Shown: positions 1-9,879 of the stretch, piece by piece | Layout of the letters: each line of letters begins with the position of its first letter | How positions within the stretch are numbered: position 1 is the first letter of the stretch | NCBI GenBank assembly: GCA_009760855.2 | Contig: WPIO01000108.1 | Location: 322,001 to 386,000 of the forward strand | Length of the DNA stretch: 64,000 nt | DNA from: Cristatella mucedo | Lineage: Eukaryota > Bryozoa > Phylactolaemata > Cristatellidae | Direction: 5' to 3' | Made by a program: the position numbers and the translations under genes | Notes under the pieces: generated by a model | Databases searched by the model: none | What the model was told of the DNA's origin: nothing | What the model saw: only the letters and a program-made list of their open reading frames with translations

Positions 1-633
1 GCCTTGAAACGGTCTATCCGCAAATAGCTGGTACTTGCATTCTCTACCAGATCTTGGCCAGGGCCATGGGCATTAATCAAGTCTATGCCATGTCCAGCGA
101 CTAGGACCACGTGACTTCCTTATCAGGCTCAATTGTGCCAGCTTTACAGCGAAAATTGGGCAGCTGTAGCTTGCTCGGAATGCTGAACGGAATCCTCCTA
201 AAATTTGCACTGCCGAGCTCTGCAAACATTCCGTCGCTTGATTTTTGCATGTGCCAACTTAGGGCTTAGTCAGTTTTTAAGCATTTCACATGTCGGAAAG
301 TGATATTATCTTAACTAATTTCATCAAAAGTAAAGTCGAAGCGGTTTGAAACACTTTCAAGCAGTAGTGCCTACAGACATCCACATTTCTATTACAGCGT
401 TGCCTAGTAACATCATGTATATAATTTATAATTTATATTTATTTCTGATAGCTGCACGTTATTCATCATAGATGAGCTACTGATAGCTAACTTATTTTAA
501 AGATTAGTTATCCCTCGGGCATAATCTTCTCTAATTTTTATCTAAGGAAGCTTTCATGACAAAAATAGATGCCATCACGGTTTTCCTCAGGTTTTCCACC
601 GCTAGCATTGCCCAAACTAATTTTTTTTTTCAG
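1..633 (+). other. Intron 4 of copy A, 5' part outside window
   Basis: Non-coding. The sequence aligns by eye with intron 4 of copy D (from 51881) and of copies B (from 16960) and C (from 35450), between discoidin exons 1 and 2. It ends in a long T tract and CAG just before exon 2. Unlike B and C it has no SINE near position 400; it reads straight through at the site occupied in those copies. Confidence 0.7.
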
Positions 634-768
634 ATAATGCGGTACGAAATCGCCGGTAGATCAGACAAGACGGGTTGCATTACCTACCAATACGTTAAAT
701 CTTTCTTTCTCGAATACAGCAGCGACGGAATTACGTATAACTCGTACAGAAACAGCAGCGGAAATACG
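634..768 (+). CDS. Copy A discoidin exon 2
   Basis: 135 nt, phase 0-0. Preceded by a T-rich tract and CAG, followed by GTAAGA. It encodes IMRYEIAGRSDKTGC and then a conserved SFFLEYSSDGITY strand pair, the central strands of an F5/8 type C domain. Against the paralogues, differences concentrate just after the GC dipeptide (ITYQYVK here), a loop position in the fold. Confidence 0.75.
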
Positions 769-1979
769 GTAAGACAGCTTTTATTCTTAGCCCTGTTACT
801 TCATTTGCGGTGGTAAATGTAAATAGTATTCAGCCTTTTCATTGATACGATTTATAAAACCGAGTTCATTGATTCACAGCTCCATCAATAGGTTCACCTC
901 AAGTCATGTCTCATAGCTGAATAGAATGCTGCAAAGGGAAGCGCGATTGAATGGTGACTGATATCATGTTCGATAAACAGCATGAAGAACATGGTTAGGG
1001 GTGACATCCACAGGGTCAGCATGCAAGTGTGGTAAGCGACGGCTAGCAACATCGTCAGCAGGCATAAGCACATGAAGGGTGAATCACCGGGACCCGCTAA
1101 ATGCTTTCATAGATAAGTGTGTTTTTAATTTTTGTTTACGGTGGTCAAGTCAGAGGATATCGTGATGGAAATCGGGAGTGAGTTGCAATCTTTTGGACCA
1201 TACAAACTAAAGGTACAGCCTCCGAAGAATTTTAGGTGTGTATAAGGTATAGGTAAACAATTGCATTCCGAAAAGCAGGTGATATGATGCTTAGCCGGGT
1301 GGGGGAGTACATCTGATAGGCAGGCTGGAGCGAAAGTCTGACGAGACCTAAAGTTGAGTGACATAACTCTTCCAGCGGAAATGCGGACGAAAAATAACTA
1401 GCTCTAGTCAGGCATGTCTGCGGCCCATTGACGAAACTTTCAGCGATGGCTAGCCATTCGGATATGACGGCAGTTTAACGAAATCTTGCTGGAACGAGAA
1501 TTTCAGCCGAATGGCATCGGAGGGCCTTTAATGCTGAACGCTACTTCCGCAAAAGAGTAAGACCACATCAAACAGTTCTCTGGTTTCACGCTAACGGAAT
1601 CGTATCGCTCATATAATTCAATCTTTGTTTGCTTGGCATGGTTTTCCAGTATTGGGGTAGCACTGAACTAGTTGCCGTTATTTTAGGCAGCTCAGCACGA
1701 CGTGTGCAGTGAAAGCAATTCTTATAGCAATCTATTTTTAGATGCATGCTTTGCCTCGTGAATACCTCTTCGCGAACTCATGTTTTCCCTTGCGTCCTTA
1801 TTTCTTGGAAAATCCCTCTTCTCGTTGCTCAGCTCTTCAACGGGAACAGGGGGATCAACCAAATCGCCGGCGGCGCGTTTCCTAATCCTATTGTGGGCGC
1901 ACGCTTTGTGCGAATTCATCCGTATCAGTATTCCATTTGGAAATCTCTTCGAATTGAACTCTACGGCTGTGCTGCGTAG
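634..1979 (+). CDS. Copy A (partial): C-terminal discoidin part of a secreted PAN-discoidin protein
   Basis: Only the last two coding exons, 634-768 and 1833-1979, lie in the window; the signal, PAN, linker and first discoidin exons would be to the left. Joined in phase 0 they give the middle and end of an F5/8 type C domain, finishing in LYGCAA and a stop. The Cys near the end would be expected to pair with the Cys of the missing linker exon, as is usual in this fold. Exon sizes (135 and 147 nt) equal those of copies B, C and D. The intervening intron is 1064 nt, close to that of D and far shorter than in B and C. Ligand is unknown; such domains bind glycans, lipids or collagen. Confidence 0.7.
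905..1375 (-). repeat. Decayed CR1/L2-type LINE fragment in intron 5 of copy A
   Basis: On the minus strand 1125-1364 still reads as the C-terminal region of a CR1-like ORF2 (AYLSDLLP-like, then FSECN, then FGGRTFS-like and LP). The same fragment lies in intron 5 of copy D (52700-53155), and a much fuller version is in copy C (36570-38215). The piece in A and D therefore derives from one LINE insertion present before duplication and later shortened. Confidence 0.65.
1833..1979 (+). CDS. Copy A discoidin exon 3 (terminal coding exon)
   Basis: 147 nt including the stop, entered in phase 0 after a pyrimidine-rich acceptor ending TTGCTCAG. It encodes [14 protein letters not shown], then [16 protein letters not shown], then [12 protein letters not shown] and stop: the last strands of a discoidin domain (ARFVRIHP and LRIELYGC are the family hallmarks). 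An open frame runs upstream into the intron but shows no domain similarity, and the phase of the previous exon supports this acceptor. Confidence 0.75.
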   Translation, partial: LFNGNRGINQIAGGAFPNPIVGARFVRIHPYQYSIWKSLRIELYGCAA

Positions 1980-2625
1980 CCGGAGCTTGAAAACGAGGCT
2001 CGCCTGGAGCAGCCCAGTCCACTGGCACGTGACTGAAGACAATGGTGCCACGCCGACCGATTGACTTTTCATTGGTGTTTTTCTCTTAAGTAAAATGTCA
2101 GCTTCGCTACAATATCAGAGTGTCTAGCGGTCAATGCCGGTACGCCACTAGCTGTATTATGCAATTTTGTGCACTCTACCGGCAGATTTCATTTTTTTAC
2201 TCAATATACGAATTTTTTATCTATTCAACGAGTTATTTGAAAGAAATTAGTATTGGTCATGAATAACATGTGCTGTGCTCTGGCCGGCGTCTGGTTTATC
2301 TGGAGACTTTCGGTCAAACTTATTGCCACGTTTTGACATTACCCCAAATTACATTATTCTGCACGAGTGTGGGTTTACCATGTCTATTTTCAGGATTGTA
2401 AAACTGATGATTAAAAGACGAGGATAGTACAAAGCACAAGAAAGACAGCTTCTGAATGTAAAAGTCTGCATCTAGTTCAGCTTGAAACATATTTTTATGT
2501 GAATATTAAATGGCCGTAAACCAACCCCATACCCAAGCCAGAAATGCGGAAAAGTTGACAGAATTTTATTAACTCGGCTCCTCAAATATGCGTAATGCTG
2601 CCTAACTTGAAGTTAAAAACAATAT
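1980..2625. other. 3' flank of copy A
   Basis: Non-coding sequence following the stop, conserved at the same place after copies B, C and D (21142, 39435, 53785), so it probably includes the 3' UTR. I see no clear AATAAA here; the matching site in copy B does have one (21408-21413). No other feature seen. Confidence 0.45.
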
Positions 2626-3190
2626 CGAATTAAGCTACGATTAGTCTTGCTATATCCATCAGCTGCCTTTGATGCTTTTGATTAAGATATCCTGCGTGAA
2701 GTGAACTTTTGGTAACAACGATCAGTCTAGCTGACGAAAAGCCGCTATTGTTTAAATCGTTCTAGTTCGATCGTATTCAAGCTCTGTGGTGTGGGCGTTG
2801 GGTCTGGGGCATAAGATTTAAACCGACGGAAACTAGAAAAACCGCATGGCGGCAAATCCTATGTGCATAGAATCGCAAATTCAATATAATACATATCTGT
2901 ATGTAACTCCGCAAAGCCTGAAAAACCAAGTTGCAAAAGCTTCTGTCGCCAACAGTCTATAAGCGATGGAAAATTAATAATTATTTGCCACCGAGGACAT
3001 GAGAGCACGATGGGGCTGTAACTAGTGCAGTAGTTTCGCTAGGCATGAAGGTTCTAAGCCGTGGTTGGCCTTGTGGGTCAGCGTGGAAACTGTACTCAGT
3101 ATTCGTTATTCAACCAGAAGCCATCAAAGCTCCTGCAGCAAATACAGTTAAGTTAAGGCCAAAACTCTGAGATTTGTTGCTTAGCTTTGC
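2626..3190. repeat. Decayed CR1-type LINE pieces in both orientations
   Basis: Around 2640-2820 the + strand resembles the RT stretch SAAFD followed by a WF-SYLS-DRVQ-like segment of the 55479 LINE. From about 2885 to 3170 the opposite strand matches the later part of the same ORF (PVEQRIQSKVLTLTHKARHG region through the KTVGDRSF region). Equivalent pieces follow copies B, C and D. They are old and carry many changes. Confidence 0.6.
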
Positions 3191-3339
3191 AGCCCTTTTA
3201 ATCACCAGCTGCAGTCGCTGGTGGCTTTTTTTGGTAACCCTGCCAAAAGTTGTTGCTTATCTAGTCAATGCAGACAGAAGGAACTAATTAAATTCTATCA
3301 AAGCCACCTTGGTACAATTTCCTATTCTTAGGTAGGGAT

Positions 3340-3640
3340 TGGACGTGATTACGGTTAGCTGTGGTAGCAGTCTTACTAGTACAACTTTCAAAATCGAGGC
3401 AGCTGTCAAGAACGACTCCTACATTTCATGCACACGGGTAGTCGCTGAACAGAATCCCTAATTACTGGAGCGAAGTATTCTAGTCATGCCACCCGTATGC
3501 AGTGTCCTACAAGCAGCAGTTCCGTTTTATCATTGTTAAGTTCAAGGAAATTGGCCGAAAAGCACGATCGAATGTCTGCAAGGCAACCTTTCATGTTACT
3601 GTTATTTATGTTGACACCTTGCATGTGTCACTACTAACAA
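3340..3640. repeat. Intergenic repeat module, related to 54980-55480 and 40740-41000
   Basis: No gene. The stretch is shared after copies A, B, C and D. A segment of about 80 nt beginning near 3514 is present again near 3916, separated by the promoter-like duplicate at 3640-3915, which suggests a local rearrangement. Confidence 0.45.
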
Positions 3641-3915
3641 TACGGTCATGACGTTCGGCACAGCATAAGTGAATCGCCCGGAAAGACATTCTAGTCTAGA
3701 GAACTCTAGCCGGCATACACGGGCTGGTGCATTCGGTACGGCCTCTAATGCTATGACCTGTAACCTCTAACCTCTAACATCTAACAGCTCCAGGCTTTTC
3801 TCAGCCAAAGACTGCTTTGGCCGCTCAGCGGTCGCACAGCCTCGAGGCCGCAGATTCCAAATCCTCGCAGGATCGAGTTAAAACGAGCGACGCGTTAAAG
3901 CTGGCAGCCACCGAA
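3640..3915. repeat. Truncated duplicate of the region upstream of copies B and C
   Basis: Matches 9880-10130 and 29320-29570, including the tract with repeated CTCTAACCT and the CTCAGCGGTCGCACAGC segment. The duplicate stops before the TATA motif found at 10143 and 29578, so it is not expected to be a promoter. Confidence 0.55.
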
Positions 3916-3939
3916 GTTCCGTTTTATCATTGTTAAGTT

Positions 3940-4470
3940 CAAGGAAATCGACCGACAAGCACGATCGAATGTCTGCAAGGCAAGCATTCATGTTACCAGT
4001 CGCGCTGCAGCAGAATCCGACGGTTAAGGTGATGACTACAGCTGAGCAGCTTCATCATAAAAGCTATAGCCGATACCATCAGAGCCCGAGTTAATTTTCC
4101 CGGAGGTTCAGTATAAATAATGAACTGCAGCGGATCGAGGACGGACACTTGTGGGACTCCACGGGGGACTTGTCTGGTGAAAGAGCCTGGCCGCCACACG
4201 AAGCAGATTGACTTTGAAAGTACGATTTGTGTACCGAAAGCCGGTGAGGTTTGCGATATGCAAATCATAACGTCGTCGACGAATCGGTATCGACTTGACA
4301 GCGTGGCAACGTCTGGGCTTTTCAGAACAGGCTCACAACTGATAGGGCATTTATTCGTTGCATACATACTGAGTACGGATTGAAATGGTGGCTGGTGCAC
4401 AGATGCAAGGTGGGTCGCTGGGCTCGCTGTTTGGCACACAAAGCCTGATGCAGAATCGGCCTTTGCCTCC
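3940..4470 (-). repeat. Decayed LINE reverse-transcriptase fragment
   Basis: The minus strand (3993-4439) keeps a recognisable GVPQxSVLDPL motif followed by a short IYTEP-type stretch, matching GVPQGSVLGPLLFSIYTQP in the RT of the 55479 LINE. The YADD-type motif is not clearly preserved. Related copies are at 8990-9190, 22800-23160, 28430-28620 and 41007-41372. Confidence 0.6.
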
Positions 4471-4599
4471 CATATCCCATCTACAGAATAGAAGTCCGGT
4501 CGCTCAAGTCACGCGAAACGGAAAGGAAAAGCGGGAAAGCGAGAAAGCGAGAAATATCAGTTCCGCGGGTCCCATATCCATCCAGAGAGTAGTGCAGCT

Positions 4600-4780
4600 C
4601 TAAGCTCCGAGCTCAGATTGTTGGCAGTGCAACTTGTGGACAGTTGCAGCCAGTGGCCACGTCCGATGCGGCCACTAGACGCGGGCGGTCAGGCAGGTAG
4701 GCAGGGCTAATCGAGAGAGCCGACTCACTGCCTGAAATGATAACTCCCACGTGCCATCAAGATATTTCCTTGCTTGATGC
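4600..4780. other. Intergenic module, no gene seen
   Basis: Shared in more or less altered form with 6295-6480, 9550-9740 and 28990-29180. No coding similarity recognised. Confidence 0.4.
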
Positions 4781-4784
4781 GATT

Positions 4785-5250
4785 TAAAATAACTAAAACT
4801 GCACCTGCTCCTCGCAGAATTTGCAGGTTTTTTGCGATTTGTTCTTTACGTTTTTATAGCATGCTGACACCGAGCATGTCGCCTGGAATTCACTCTCGGC
4901 TTGCATCAGAACATCCGATGATTTGACCACATTTAAAAAGAACTTAAAAGTGCACCTATTTAGGAAAGCATTTAGTCGGTCCCTGTGATTCGTCCCTGAC
5001 GTGCTAATGCGTGCTGACACTGTGCATGCTGCTACTAACCACATTTGCATGCTGGCCCCGTGCTTGTCACCCCTTACCATTATTGTTATGCTATTATTGT
5101 GTTATTATTTCATTAATTTTGTTTATCAAGAATCATATTACTAATCATTCAATCGCGTTTCCCTTTGCAGCAAATTTAAAGCGCCTAGAAAGAGAAGGAG
5201 TTCTCTGAGGACGCTTTATCAAGTGCATTATTATTATTATTATTAAGAAA
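4785..5250 (+). repeat. 3' end of a CR1-like LINE with (ATT)n tail
   Basis: Direct orientation copy of the terminal non-coding region seen inverted at 24060-24240 and 42120-42320. It ends with a stem-like AAAGCGCC ... GACGCTTT segment and an ATT microsatellite at about 5229-5246, the usual tail in this family. Confidence 0.6.
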
Positions 5251-5369
5251 CGCTAGAACCCTTAATAAATGTTTGAGGTCTGCAAGTGGTCGCTGCCTCT
5301 GCCGTCACTCCTCCTCCTCCTCCTCCTCCTTCTCTGCGACCATGACCTTCGCTTCCTACTCCTCCGCCT

Positions 5370-5700
5370 CCGTTATTTTGATTTGTGTACCAAAAGCCGG
5401 TGAGGTTTGCGATATGCAAATCATAACATCGTCGACGAATCGGTATCGACTTGACAGCGTGGGAACGTCTTGGCTTTTTTCACGACAGGCTCCCTACTTC
5501 TGGGGCATTTATTCATTGCATGAATATTGAGTGATACAATGTGCTTAGATGCAACATGGCTCATGCTGGACTCGCCGTTTGGCAGACAAAGTCTGATACA
5601 GCGTCGGCTTTTGCACCTGTTCCGTCTACAGGATAAAAATTCCCCCTCATGTCGCTCGAAACAGAAACGAAAATCGAAAAAACAGGAAAGTATCAAATGA
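5370..5700 (-). repeat. Second copy of the decayed RT-associated module
   Basis: Near-duplicate of 4210-4490 and of 23010-23330 and 41240-41560. Long open frames exist on both strands but follow the repeat rather than a gene. A CTC microsatellite precedes it at about 5308-5331. Confidence 0.5.
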
Positions 5701-5702
5701 AA

Positions 5703-6285
5703 TGTTAATGTATCTCCGTCAGTAACTCCACAAAGTCATAAAGACCATGATGGTTTCACGCCAGATAGTTTTGTATAGAGCACTCGCAGCCTAAGCGGTT
5801 TTCGGTACGCATTCTGTAGCCAAAGACTTCGTCTCACGCAACAAAGAGAAAGTGCGAAGCATAGAAGAGTCAAGAGAGCAGTTGAGGTAGTGAGTAGCTT
5901 GAAAGCAGCAGCTCAAGACCGCTGAACAGGGTGAGGTATAGTCGGGAGCAAGAGAATAGTCGTAGTTGCGTCAGAACCGTGGAAGCGAGTTCCACAGTCT
6001 AGGACCTGCAGAGCTAAAGCTTTGGTCGCCAACAGTCTTTAAGCGGAAGAATGGAACAGCTAATTTATTGTCCACACCGGACCTGAGGGCGTTAGGTTGC
6101 TTAAACTGGCGCACAAGCTCAGCTAGGTACGAAGGAGCCAAGCCGTGGTGGGACTTGTGGGTCTGCGTAAGAACTTCGCTCTGTATCCGTTGCTCAACCG
6201 GCATCCATCCTTGCTCTTTTAGTAAAAAAGACGCGTGGTCAATCCACTGGCTAGGCAAGTTAGGCAATTTTCCGTGAGTCCCTTA
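5703..6285 (-). repeat. 3'-end copy of the younger CR1 family
   Basis: The minus strand at 5971-6267 reads through PVEQRIQSEVL, HGLAPSYLAELV, LRSGVDNKLAVPF and KTVGDQSFSSAGPRLWNSLP, matching the C-terminal half of the LINE at 55479-57533. The low-coordinate end carries the family's terminal sequence. It is 5'-truncated. Confidence 0.75.
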
Positions 6286-6865
6286 TCCGTCCAGAGTTCG
6301 GTACAGCTCTAAGCTCTGAGCTCAGATCTGCGGCACTGCAGCGTGAGGACAGTGCCACTGGCCATTTCCGACAAGGCCATTAGGCGCGGGCCACAAGGTC
6401 AGTCAGGTAGGGCGAATTGAGATAGCCGACTCACTGCCTAGAACGATCGCTCCCACGTGCCGTCTAGATATCCCCTTACTTGACGTCGTCATTTAAAAGA
6501 CTGAAAGGTCACATGCTTCTCGCAGCTGGAACGTTCCATCCTCCATGCATTTTAACACCGTGCATGTCACCACTAACCATACGGTCATGACTTTCTGCAC
6601 TGCATACGTAATGTGCCGGAAAGAAATTGTAATCTCCGAGGTGGCTAAACAAATTTAATATTGTTCTTATTTTCATAACTATTATTAGTCAGTGCTATAC
6701 TGGCTGTCTTTGGAAAATTCAACCAGGCGCATTAGGAGCTATTTTAGCCAGTATTATTTATTATGTTGCTAAACAACCATTACATTGACCAGCAGTTGAT
6801 ATTTTACTTTGTTTGTTTTTGATTTTATACTGATTTAATTACATTTCAGCCTTGAAGTCATTGCC
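6285..6865. other. Intergenic, no gene seen
   Basis: The first part is a further copy of the intergenic module also at 4600-4780. The rest is AT-rich sequence without recognisable coding or repeat structure. Confidence 0.35.
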
Positions 6866-7012
6866 GAGCTGGTTTGGTCCAGTGGTTAAGGTGCTCGCCA
6901 CGACCAAGGTCTGACTGAGCTCGAGCCCCGAGGCATATTAAAAGCGCCTGAATAGATATTAAGTTCTCTTGGGGCGCCATACAAATGAATTATATTAAAT
7001 TATATTGGACAT
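6866..7012 (+). mobile_element. tRNA-derived SINE (family 1)
   Basis: The head GAGCTGGTTTGGTCCAGTGG resembles a tRNA A box (TGGTCCAGTGG), and a B-box-like GAGCTCGAGCC follows about 40 nt later. The body then ends in AAAGCGCCTGAA and an AT-rich tail. Inverted copies of the same unit are at 30335-30478 and 59040-59187, which sets the boundaries. Confidence 0.65.
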
Positions 7013-7405
7013 CCATTGATATTAATAAAATCAGTATTGGCTTCTACTTATTGAGAAGCTACTACATGGAAAACGTAGCAAATAAACATTTTGAAAAGGC
7101 TGTTCATTTTTGCACTGAGTTATCTAGCTCAGGGTAGTCCTATTTTAACTTTAACTACACATATAAATGTACTTAGATTCACGTACCTTCACTAACACTT
7201 TGTTTACTGAGCTTTTCTGTAATATGTCTAGGCCTGGCAGCTTTCCGTGAAACTTTTCAAATTACTTTTTAACATTACCGGTGGAACTGCATTTCAGTTT
7301 TGGATGAGCCTATCGATTAGCAAATTATATACTAAACGACGGACCAGAATCGCCAAAGCTAAAAACTACTTATATTATTTCTTTGCACTTTGATCTTATC
7401 GTTAT
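7013..7405. other. Intergenic, AT-rich, no gene seen
   Basis: No coding similarity, and no repeat recognised from elsewhere in the window. Confidence 0.3.
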
Positions 7406-7409
7406 GTAG

Positions 7410-7596
7410 CCCTTCAAGGGAAACAGTGCGATCACCAAAATAGCCGGTGTACCGTTTCCTCATCCTAATACGTTTCATAGTCCTAATCCTAATCCTAATC
7501 CTAAGAGTCGGCATATGCTTTCCATCCGTATCAGTATTTCAACGGAAATCTCTTCGAATTGAAATCTATGGCTGTGCCGTATAGCGGACGCTTGAA
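7410..7596 (+). pseudogene. Relic of discoidin exon 3
   Basis: About 190 nt match exon 3 of the PAN-discoidin genes (from the GGGAACAG start through the CATCCGTATCAGTATTTC and GAATTGAAATCTATGGCTGTGCC parts). The middle is replaced by an expansion of CCTAAT units (about 7481-7503), which grew from the CCTAATCCTA sequence naturally present in the exon. The reading frame is lost and no partner exons lie nearby. It marks an old copy between A and B. Confidence 0.7.
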
Positions 7597-7711
7597 AATT
7601 GGGCTCGCCTTAAGCAGCTTCATCCGTTGGCACGTGACTGAAGGCAATAGCAGCGAAATGACTGATTGACTCTTGATTGGTGTTTTTTTCATAAGAATAT
7701 GCACTGCTTCG

Positions 7712-8540
7712 CGCTCAAATAACTGCGTGTCTAGCAGTCGCTGCCGACACGCAGCTCTATCTGTATCATGCACAAATCTGCAACACAACCGCGGATTTCT
7801 TCATTTCCTATCAAATATAAGCACATCTATATATTCAAGTCAATACTTCTCTTTAAATAAATATATTTGTCACGATTACAATCCGCGATGTCCTGGCTGG
7901 CGTCTAGTTTATTTGGAAGTTTTCGGTCGGGCCAGCTGCCTCGTTTCGCCATTTCTTCAAACTACTCATTTTTTGCACGACTTTGGGTCGACCATGTCTG
8001 CTTTTAGGGTTTTAAAATGATGACTGAGAAGGCGGCCCAAATCTTCATGTAAAGTACGGAACTATCCTAAAGTGGAAGGGCCACCGGTTTAGTCTGGGCA
8101 CGAAGCGTCCAGAACGGAGCGAGGTAGGTGCTGTTACTATTTGTCAAATATTTCCCATTACACGTTAGGGGTGAGGTCTGGGGGATAATATATAAACCGG
8201 CACAAACTAGAAGGGCCTAGAGAAAAATGCCACTTACACCGAATCAGGAAAGTAGTGTACTGCATCTCTGCACGTGCTTCCACAATCCGTAAAGATTAGG
8301 TTTGTGTTACGCAGGAGCCAGAGCTTTTCATATTCCACTCAAAGTCTAATCGGCTTTCGATATACCTTGTGTAGTCGGCAGACCGCATCTCACGCAATAA
8401 AGAGGGAGTGAGACTAATATCTGCGTCGGAAGGGCAGTGGACTTAGTGAGCAGTAGCATTGAAGTCGCAGCTCTGGACGGCTTTTCAAAGGAAGATGTAG
8501 ACGGAAGCTAGCGTGCAGATGTCGTTCCCTAAAAATTATA
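7712..8540. repeat. Left part of the segmental duplication shared with 26520-27580
   Basis: From about 7712 the sequence is nearly identical to 26520 onward. Unit C has an additional stretch (about 26835-27090) relative to this one. No gene recognised; parts resemble the 3' flanks of the array genes. Confidence 0.55.
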
Positions 8541-8544
8541 AAAA

Positions 8545-9200
8545 TAGTTATAAGGCACTTGATAAAGCGCCCTCAAAGGACTAGATCTGTTTCTAAGCGC
8601 TTTACATTTGCTTGTGAAAGTGAATTCCACTCTCTAGGATCTGTGGGTGAAGAGCTTCTGTCGCCAACAGTATTTAAGCGATGGAACAGACACAATTAAG
8701 TGCTATAGAGTGCATATGGCTAAAACTCTGGCAGTATTCCTAATGAAATTTAATTTGGTGCGAAACCTGGGCAGCTGTCAAGGACGACTCCTAAATTACG
8801 AGCACGAGGTGATTGATGCACGACAGCAACGTGGGCAAAGACTTTTAGTCCGGCCACACGCTTAGGGTGTCCAATGAGCTACAGTTCCATTTTAATGCGG
8901 TTAACTTTAAGAAAGTTTGACGACTTCGGATATTGAATGACGGCAAGCCAAGCATTGTGCATGTCAGTCTCTGCAGCAGAAGCCAACTGTGTCACACTTA
9001 CAAATACAACTGAGCATCGTCAGTATAAAAGCGATAGCCGATTTCATGCACCAGAATAACTTTTTCCCAGAGGTTCTGTTTGAATGATGAACAGCGACGG
9101 AACGAGGAAAGACTTTCATGAGACTCCACAGTAGACCGGTCTGGTTGATGAGCTTGACCCACACGCGACTCGTATTGTATGCGATTGGACGAGTACGAAT
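8545..9200 (-). repeat. LINE tail and decayed antisense LINE fragments
   Basis: 8545-8610 is the inverted terminal segment (GCACTTGATAAAGCGCCCTC ... AAGCGCTTTACAT) of a CR1-like family. Pieces of antisense ORF2 follow, including the GTCGCCAACAG landmark near 8660 and an RT-like remnant at 8964-9164. The block recurs at 27600-28620. Confidence 0.55.
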
Positions 9201-9870
9201 TGCTTACTGACAGCCGCTTAGGCTTTCGGTAAGCAATTTGTAACGACGTTGACGTATTGCTGTCGGCGTCGAATCGCCATCGACGTGACGGTGTGGAAAA
9301 GTCTGTGCTTTACTTGAGGAGCCACGCCAGTGCTAGGGCATTTATTTATTGCATAGATATTGATTGTGGGTAGAAATGGTGCCTGGTGCTTAGATGCCAT
9401 GTGGATCGCTGGGCTCGCTGTTTAGAACACAACGCCTGACGCAGCATCGACTTTGAATGCTATCTGATTCACAGGATAGACATCTTCGTGCAGGTTGAAA
9501 AAAAGGAAATACAGGAACAAGCGGCTTAGCGAGACGATTTACCGGCGTGCTCATCCGTCTAGATTGCGGTAATGGTCTGAGCTCCGATCTTCGGCAGTGC
9601 AGCTTGTGGGCAGTAACAATTGGCGCGTCCGACAAAGCCGTTCGACGCAGCCCTGTGCGGTTCGTCATGTAGGGTGAATCGAGTGAGCCGACTCGCTTCC
9701 TGGAACGATAACTCCCGCGTACTATCACAACATCCCCTTAATTGACGCTATTTAAAAAGAAAATTAAAGCGTATTAGCTCCTCGGAAAATTCGATGGGTT
9801 CTTGCGATTTTTCCATTGCATCGTTATTGATGTTGACACCTTGCGTGGGTCACCACTAACCATACGGTCA
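9201..9870. other. Intergenic module duplicated at 28630-29300
   Basis: Open frames on the minus strand follow the duplicated repeat and are not conserved in the more diverged copies at 4400-4780. I see no domain. Treated as non-coding. Confidence 0.4.
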
Positions 9871-9879
9871 TGACGTTCG

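Noticed and set aside
1746-1832. Upstream extension of discoidin exon 3
   Set aside because: The frame is open, but the previous exon ends in phase 0 and the acceptor TTGCTCAG fits that phase. The extension has no domain match and is interrupted in copy B.
4120-4383. Plus-strand open frame MNCSGSRTD..., repeated at 22905-23165 and 41140-41394
   Set aside because: It is antisense to a decayed LINE reverse transcriptase whose GVPQ-type motif is readable on the other strand.
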